From assembly GCA_038049695.1 (NCBI GenBank), contig CP142454.1, forward strand, positions 14,116,501 through 14,180,500: 64,000 bases of DNA, read 5' to 3'. Below the pieces are notes generated by a model that did no database searches, was not told the DNA's origin, and worked only from the letters and a program-made list of their open reading frames with translations. The translations under genes were made by a program, and so were the position numbers. This document shows positions 57,062 to 64,000 of this stretch, in pieces; the stretch's first letter is position 1, and the number at the start of each line of letters is the position of its first letter. The DNA comes from Cinnamomum chago. Lineage: Eukaryota > Streptophyta > Magnoliopsida > Laurales > Lauraceae.

Positions 57062-60000
57062 CATTACTCTAAAAACATTATTATTAAGAATGCGAGAAAC
57101 ATGACGTGAATCTAAAAGATCCCGTTGGTGACAGATGCAGTGGATTGGGGTGGCTATGACTTATGTTTCTAGCTAGGTCATGGAAAATGTGGATGAAATC
57201 TTGTTCTTTTCCTCTTCTTCATATGTTTTGTTATGGTGCAGGTGTACGTTGTAACGTGTGGGGTATAATCCCTGTGTTAATTAAGACTAGAAAAGGAGTT
57301 TTTTTTTTCCTTGTACTTCCTTAAAATCAATGTTCTCTTGGATGCTTCCGAGGTGATCAATGCAATCAACATGGAGGGCCGGAACCACCCTCGTTATGCT
57401 TCCTCTTCCTCCATATGCACACTTCCTTCCCACATATATATACGTGTTAGTTTTCCGTTTGAGCGGACCTCCTTCCTATGCATGTGGGGCCATTGGCTAG
57501 AGTACCAAAAAATAAAATAAATTAGAGGGCTGGACTATCTGCCCCTTCATTCGATCCATTTTCGACGTTGTGGAAAGATTGTTTCATATTTTGATAGTAT
57601 CAGATTTAATTAATTGTTTCTGGAGGCTTGGATGGAGCTGCCCATATTCGTAATTAAGTTTGGTCAATCTTGTGATGATGATGTGGACTATTAAGTTCCC
57701 GGTTTGGTTGCCCGGGTCTCTAGCTTGTTATGTAATTCTTTTTGGTTGTTTTATGAATCTCCTTTTTTACTTAAAAATAAGACAGTCAATTATCCCACTG
57801 CTTGTGAGGTCACATTTAGAAGTTGTTTATAGAATTCCTAGCTAGATATCTCTTGTTATCACCTAATAAATGATGGATATTGTATTCTCCCAAATAAGGG
57901 TATACTTGTGCATAGCGTGGAGAGGAATTGGTGTTCCACTATTTTTTTTTTCTCTCCTTCTCGAAATAAACCTACATCTTCCACAATTCAAAATCTTCTC
58001 TATCATAGGAAAGCAGGTATTGCAAGAACTAAAGGAAATTGTAATAAGCAAAAATCAGAGTGAGTGTCCTCTTATGCAATGATGTGTTTATGTGAAGAGA
58101 GAAGTCTATAATAAAGAGGATGAAAGCTACGAGTTTAAGCCTTAATACAGGCTTAATTATAAGGTGGTCCCTAATCAGTATCTCTTTTATTTTAATTTCA
58201 ACTCCAATTATTAATTAACCGAGCATTAATTAAACTAAGTCTAAATAAAAAGCAATCAACCTCAAGAGAAGGAGACGGCTTTTTTATGTCCTTTTAGGTG
58301 GGTCCTCTCTAGTGCATCCTACGCAATTTTCTTTTCCGAGACAATCTTTCTTCTTCAATCCTCAATTTGGGCAATTCATTTATAAAGTACATTGAAAATA
58401 GAAGTCCCAGTTTTGTCCATCACCCAATGAATTTGCAACACTCAAAATTCCTTACAGAGGAAAATTATTTTGATCTTATGTGCATTAATTCACTATTCCA
58501 TTATTGTTGGTGTGATAAACTTTCGTTACGGGGTAGAGAAAAATGGATCGATTTTTTTTTTTTCATTATGAGAATTTTCAATTTTCTCTATAGCAATGGT
58601 ATGAACAATAGGATTATACTTTCCTGTGAAATAAAAAATCCACATATCAAAGAATCCTCTCACCCGCAAAAATCCTTCATACTTGAACTTGCTTAGGGAA
58701 AAATCTTGTACGAACAGGTCCGAGCCCATGGCTTGTATCATGCAAGACACGCCACAATGCTAAAACAAACCGCAAAGTGGGGGGATCGAACGGAAACAAC
58801 ACAGATACAATGGACCACATGCAACACAAAAAGTGACATGTCCTGAATGTCCAGGACTTTTAATTAAGTCTTGGATGCCATTCAACTGGTGAGATTTCAT
58901 GCTTCAGCCATGTACTAGTAATCTGTCACAAGCTAACATTGTTTAAGATTTGTCTCAAGAAAGTGTTGACAAAATGTTTGAATTTGGGTTTTTGGTCGAT
59001 ATCATGAAAACGTCACAAGAAACAAATTGATTTTAAAGGAACATACACTTCCTCCAATCCTTTTGATTCGTCAATTTTTACAACTGTGAAAATGTCTCAT
59101 TATAAAATGTTTTAGAGAGGGATCAGTTATGAATGGCAATTTCTAATCCAATTTTACCTGCCCAGCCAACTTGAACCTGATCAAATAATTCAGGGCTTCT
59201 ATTGAGCTTTAATATTTTTCTGACTTGGGTGTGTGTTTTTTGTTTTGGCTAGAATTCTGACTTGAGTTTGGGTGGACATTATTCCCCCAATTAACATCAT
59301 GTGGTTGAGTTAAGCGCTATTAAATAAACTTGGAGGATATCCCATACAATAGAAGGGTATTTACTTTGAATGGCTTGGATTTTAAACAATGAGCCCCATT
59401 GTTAAGTGCCACTCTTTTAACTTGAGATTTCTCTAACTCAAAGCCCATCCATATTCTATATCCTTCACCCTAGAGCTCCTTAATAATCCTACCATGTTCT
59501 GACTATAAATCTTTGTGTATTCAATTACATATATGGAAATGTAGTTATAGGCAAACAAGTCTCAAAAGAGCTAGAATTATAGGCAATTGGTTGGGGATTT
59601 TCTTGTGTGTGCTCGCCTATGTAGGCATGCATTCGTAGAGTCCCCAAGGGCAAGTTTGTTTGCACGGGGCTGAAATGAAATAAAATTATGACTCAAATCA
59701 AGAGAAAAAAAAAAAAAAAGAAAGAAGAAAAGGAGAGAGTTAAGCATAAAAGAAAAAAGATGACAAAAAAAATTTACTTCTCCACTTTTTGTCATTTTGT
59801 TCTTTTGCTCTTAATTCTCTCATTTCTCTTTTTCTCTTGGTTTTTCTCATTCTAACCCTACTGTAAACAAACAAGCTCAGGAGGCGTGACTTCCTAAAAT
59901 TTCACCGGGCCCCACCCTTGATTGGGCTGCAAAATCACATGGGAAAAAATCCATTATAATATATTAAGCGAGGAGGTTTTGGCTTCAAATTTTGACCGTC

Positions 60001-62362
60001 CGTTATAATTTTGACCGACGGTTATATAACTACTCATACAATTGCCCATTTATTTTTCCATCAAATCACTTATGTTTCAGTTGTTCCTATGTAACTATAC
60101 ATTTGTTTGCTCTAAATTCTTTATTTCTATTTTACCCAACTTGCCTTTTGGAAAGGGGTAATTTTTTTTAATACGTGATTATTTATTTGTTGAAATAAGG
60201 CTACAGAACAGAGGTTTCTATCAAATAGAATGTAAATAAAATAGTAGTACCCGATTGATGAAGGATTGACGAAAGCTGCAACTGTGATTTGTAGGCAGAA
60301 AAAGAAGAGTAGCATCGGCAGCAGATCTATGGCCGAGGCACGTTTGATGACGCTCTCTTTAGGACGAGTTCCGCCCTCTGGGATAAAATCCGGGTGCAAA
60401 GGTTCTCAGCATAACTGCCCCCAGGATACAACGACCTTCCCCTCGTCGTTCAGGTCTGGTCGCAACGCAGCCCCGAATCGTAGACTCCTTTTAGAATGCT
60501 CAAAGGGAAAGTAGAGGAAAAGAGACGAAGAGGAATAAACGTTTTTTTCTATGTTAAAAAATAATAACCCAAATGGCCCTAATATATATTGTGATTAGTG
60601 TCCGTTGGGCCATTAAACCTCTTTGTTTAAAATCATTAATTCACATTAAATCAGCGATTAAAATAGGTTTAATCCTCAACGTTTAAAATTATTAAATTCA
60701 CAACGTTAATCCACATTAAATCAGCAAATTAAAATTGGTTTTAAAAAAATAAAATAATGGCAAAAGGTTGCCATTTCTTTATCAATATATGGGTCCTTCT
60801 AGGCCAGCCAATCGACTTAGATTTGCACCCTCCCTGCGTGCGATATGCTCGTAGGATGAGTGTCGCGGACGCACGCCCAATTAAACGTTTTCCGGACCTA
60901 GCACCTCGGATCAAGCCTAGCTCGTGTGCGCGCATAGGGCCCATGTCAAAAGCCTTTAAAAGTTCTTAAAGAGTAAAAGAGTGAAAACACATATAAACCC
61001 ACTTCAAAAGTTGAACTTAAGCAATGCGGGATGAGTTGTTTCCAAAAGCTTACACAACCTATAAAGTGAAAGTGAAAAAAGGACAAAACACCTTTTACAA
61101 AAAAAACACCTTTAAGGATTTTTGAAAGGATTTTTGATACATTAGTAAAAAAAACCAACATTATTTTGCCCTAGGGAAATACCTTGCTGAGCACGGGAAA
61201 TTAGACAAGTTCACTGAAAAATAGGAAGGAGGACCTAGGAGAGTGCTTCCAGCACATGCAGGCCGAAATTTTAATGACAAGATAGTTCTTCCTGAACGCA
61301 GGCCAAATTTTAGAGATAAAAGTCGAAAAGTTCCCGACCCCCCGACCGACAGGGCATATCCACACTTGTCACAACAGGGATCATAGAACATTCGTCCAGA
61401 TCTCAAACTACTCAAGAACCAAACTTTCAGAATATGAAGCAGAAAATGCGTAAAGAGAAGCCATTAGAAGGGACTAGGGAGGCGCTATCGGCCAAATTCA
61501 CTTTGAACTCGACCCGCGCATCTTATTCATGTATGATCAGCTGATCTGTATGAAAATTGCAACCCATTGTTAAATGGGGGGTAGACCGGTCTGACTGGTG
61601 AACCTGCCTAAAATTCTCGGGCGTGTGGCGTCATTTGCTACCATCACTTTCATTATATTTCACTGCTGAAGTTGGACCATAGATCATAGATTTCGATTAT
61701 AGTTGCGAACCATGGATAAATTTTGATCATAGTAGTGTGCCATGGATTTAATTGTAGCAGATTGAATGGTTAGGATCATCTTATCGATGTAAATTTTTTC
61801 ACATGGAGAATCCTCTACTCTGCATCCTTTAATGAGCATGTTCTGAGAGCTTTCCAACTCCTATGATCAATCCAACCCTCTTATCACCGTTACCACCGCT
61901 TTTGAATTGACATCCGTTTTCAAATTTAACAGCTTTCCAACTCTGAAATCTTTAGACTTAAAGCCTGTATGAATGGCAAAAGGAACTTTGCTTTCAACAC
62001 TAATTTCACAATCTTCCCAACCATTGAAATCACTCTCAAGCCCATGCTTTGGCGTTTTTGGGGTTGTTGTTTTAGTGCATGAAACCAACCTGTTGGACCT
62101 GGACTTCATGAACTACGAGTCTACGAGGAAGAGCATAATCGTTTTTCACCTTTGATGGGTCCCTTGGATTTTAGTGTCCAGCTCTCATCCACGAGCTATA
62201 TATGTGTCCGGCTCTTATCCACAAGCTGTCTGTATCTTTCATGTGCGGAACCTACCTGCGTGTTTCTGTCGTGTTTGTGCACGTTCCTCATCTCATATAA
62301 CAGTGTATTTTTCACGTATCTAGTACAACGGTCCTCCCCCACCTCACTCCTCACTCCTCCTT
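57062..62362. other. intergenic with no supported gene
   Basis: AT-rich DNA with poly-T and poly-A runs. A GC-richer patch at 60280-60520 carries an 82-codon basic open frame (60266-60514) discussed as a finding. 60740-60960 and 61200-61400 are other moderately GC-rich patches without recognisable proteins. No TATA-led gene was found until 62363. Confidence 0.4.
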
Positions 62363-62369
62363 TATAAAA
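62363..62369 (+). promoter_or_regulatory. TATA box of CBF gene 2
   Basis: TATAAAA in CTCCTTTATAAAAGGAC, 73 bp upstream of the ATG, with a CT-rich leader (62410-62427) between. Confidence 0.7.
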
Positions 62370-62441
62370 GGACAGCATTATCACTCATGTCATGTCCCTT
62401 ACCTGCTAGACTCTCTCTCTCTCTCCTAGTCACTTCCTCTC

Positions 62442-63104
62442 ATGGACTTGGGTCAACAGTACTCTCCATCATCTTCCTCATCCAACAACCAATCTCCCTC
62501 ACACGTGTCGTCCAATGATACTACTTCCTCGCACGTGCAATCACTGATCCCGCCCAAGCGCTGTGCTGGCCGGAAGAAGTTCAGGGAGACGCGTCACCCC
62601 ATTTATCGAGGGGTCAGGGAGAGGAACGGAGGGAAGTGGGTGTGTGAGGTGCGCGAGCCATACAAGAAGTCACGAATATGGCTCGGCACCTTCTCATGCC
62701 CCAAGATGGCAGCTCGGGCGCATGATGTGGCCGCTCTTGCCCTGAGGGGAAGAGCGGCCACACTCAACTTTCCTAATTCGGCCAGGCTCTTGCCACAGGC
62801 CGAATCATCCTCGCCCAAGGACATACAAAGAGCAGCTGCAAAGGTGGCTGATGTCTTTCGTACTATAAAATCCTCTTCACTTATTGAAATATCTAAATTT
62901 ACAGGTAGCAACGGGATTTCTGAGCCTGACCCTGAGCATGAGCATCATGTATTTCTTGATGACGAGGAGTTGTTTAACATGCCAGGTCTGCTGGCGAACA
63001 TGGCCGAAGGATTGCTCATTCCGCCACCAACTATGCAAAATGAGTTCAATTGGGATGAAGTGGGCTGTTGTCACATGGACCTATCCCTTTGGAGTGAGGA
63101 GTGA
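62442..63104 (+). CDS. CBF/DREB1-type AP2/ERF transcription factor, diverged paralogue
   Basis: Intronless gene of 220 codons starting [15 protein letters not shown]2/ERF domain at residues 55-111 ([19 protein letters not shown] ... [14 protein letters not shown]), with V14 and E19 of the DREB type. The upstream CBF flank is well kept ([16 protein letters not shown]). The downstream flank is altered: NSARLLP where DSAWR is expected, so the Trp is lost. Within the domain [10 protein letters not shown] has Lys where Glu is usual (SAEMAARA). The acidic C-terminus ([23 protein letters not shown]) and end LSLWSEE follow the family. It pairs with the gene at 39931 in the same orientation; both genes share DLxxxxSPS-type starts and TATA spacing. 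Probably functional as CRT/DRE-binding activator, inferred. Confidence 0.93.
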   Translation: MDLGQQYSPSSSSSNNQSPSHVSSNDTTSSHVQSLIPPKRCAGRKKFRETRHPIYRGVRERNGGKWVCEVREPYKKSRIWLGTFSCPKMAARAHDVAALALRGRAATLNFPNSARLLPQAESSSPKDIQRAAAKVADVFRTIKSSSLIEISKFTGSNGISEPDPEHEHHVFLDDEELFNMPGLLANMAEGLLIPPPTMQNEFNWDEVGCCHMDLSLWSEE

Positions 63105-63704
63105 TTAATATTGGATGGATTGTTCTTTCCTTAGAACATACAATCCTTTGAAAAGCCGTACCGGTATCGTTTTACCTCACTATGTACCTTTTCAAAGAAG
63201 TTCTGCCCCTGCTATGTGCCTCTTCCATCAGTCTTCCAAAACCATTCCAAACCCTTTTCTTTTCTCCTCTTTTTTTCATGTGAAAAAAAGGGTTGTACAG
63301 AATCCTAGTGGGGTCTATTTTTTTTTGGGACCCACGGTAGTCACGCATGGCCCTCATCGTGGGCTAGAGTTCAAATTTTTAGCTGGTTTAGGTGGTATTT
63401 GGGTATAGTTTATAAAAATAGAGTCACAGATGTGATCTTGATCGTTCTTCATGCATGTTTTCATCCTCTCTGCCGTAGGTTTTCTTTTCCCAAATAATTT
63501 TGAGTTCTAGTCTATTTAATATTGCATATTTACTTTTAATTAACAATCTCTGCTATAATGTTCTTTCATGAAGCTTAATCTACCTAATGAATCACTCTTC
63601 CTATTGAATTACTCTTCCTCATTGGTAACTGAAAGATCACTCATTTAAACTCAATGGTGTGTGTATGCAAAAGTGATCTGATCACGAGAGATATCACTCA
63701 TCTT
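63105..63704. other. 3' flank of CBF gene 2
   Basis: 3' UTR and AT-rich flank. A short inverted A/T pair (CATGTGAAAAAAAGGG near 63279) is the only structure noted. Confidence 0.45.
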
Positions 63705-64000
63705 TAGGGTTGTAAATGAGTATTTGATTCTCCACCGGCCCAGAAGTTCCAACTTGCAAAAAAACAGGTCTGAAACCTATTTTATGTTTCGATTCATAAA
63801 CGGGTTAATTTGGGTCAAGAATCCAAAATTATATTCAAATTGATAAACGGGTCCAGGTCCATATAAATTCCAACCCGCAGACTCGGGACCCGATACATGA
63901 GTTTTTGATATTGCATATTGTACCTCAAAATACCGGAGGTAGTATACTTGATGGACTGTTATAAGTTGAATGATATTCTTGTTTTAAGGAAAATAAAACT
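63705..64000 (+). mobile_element. partial dispersed repeat, hAT-like, cut by window end
   Basis: Begins TAGGGTTGTAAATGAG and shares ordered blocks with 30610-31137 (the GGTCTGAAACCTATTTTATGTTTCGATTCATAAACGGGTT region and TTATAAGTTGAATGATAT). The rest lies outside the window. Confidence 0.5.

Overview
The window is nuclear DNA of a flowering plant. Supporting signs are spliced genes with GT-AG introns, two CBF/DREB1-type AP2 factors, a DUF4378/TRM-like gene, plant Ty3/gypsy, Ty1/copia, LINE, SINE, hAT-like and Harbinger-like repeats, and a nuclear copy of a plastid trnR-ACG. The species cannot be named from the sequence. GTGGGCCCCAC-type intergenic motifs are common, but I cannot tie them to a clade. 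No bacterial, viral or CRISPR locus is present.

Layout. 1-24 kb is AT-rich intergenic DNA with two SINE families, a plastid-derived tRNA (6.3 kb), a 5'-truncated LINE (9.5-10.5 kb), a copia-type solo LTR (14.5-15.3 kb), and a compact cluster of inverted-repeat elements separated by (TA)n tracts (21.0-22.5 kb). 24.7-29.6 kb holds one three-exon gene of 542 codons on the plus strand (TRM/DUF4378 family). 30-39.8 kb is intergenic, with a truncated SINE flanked by a perfect 17-bp target duplication and a 2.36-kb solo LTR in minus orientation. 39.9-40.6 kb is an intronless CBF/DREB1 gene, followed by a CCGG-rich hAT-like element with a perfect 8-bp target duplication.

42.4-54.4 kb is one complete LTR retrotransposon of the Ty3/gypsy Tat lineage: two ~695-bp LTRs, a GTTTG target duplication, PBS, PPT, gag, protease, RT, RNase H, a second archaeal-type RNase H and integrase. 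The LTRs differ at only seven positions plus one 6-bp indel. The coding region nevertheless carries eight premature stops (seven TAG) and two frameshifts. An 875-bp Harbinger-like element is inserted between the two RNase H domains. Between pol and the 3' LTR lies an antisense, spliced gene with its own TATA box and two G-boxes.

54.4-64 kb is again mostly intergenic, with a small hAT-like element, a nearly perfect 62-bp-arm hairpin, and a second CBF/DREB1 gene (62.4-63.1 kb) about 22 kb from the first in the same orientation. The two CBF genes look like a tandem pair forced apart, at least in part, by the retrotransposon insertion. The TRM-like gene is unrelated to them in function. I found no evidence of a wholly new biological system; the antisense gene inside the Tat element and the TA-linked foldback cluster are the most unusual structures.
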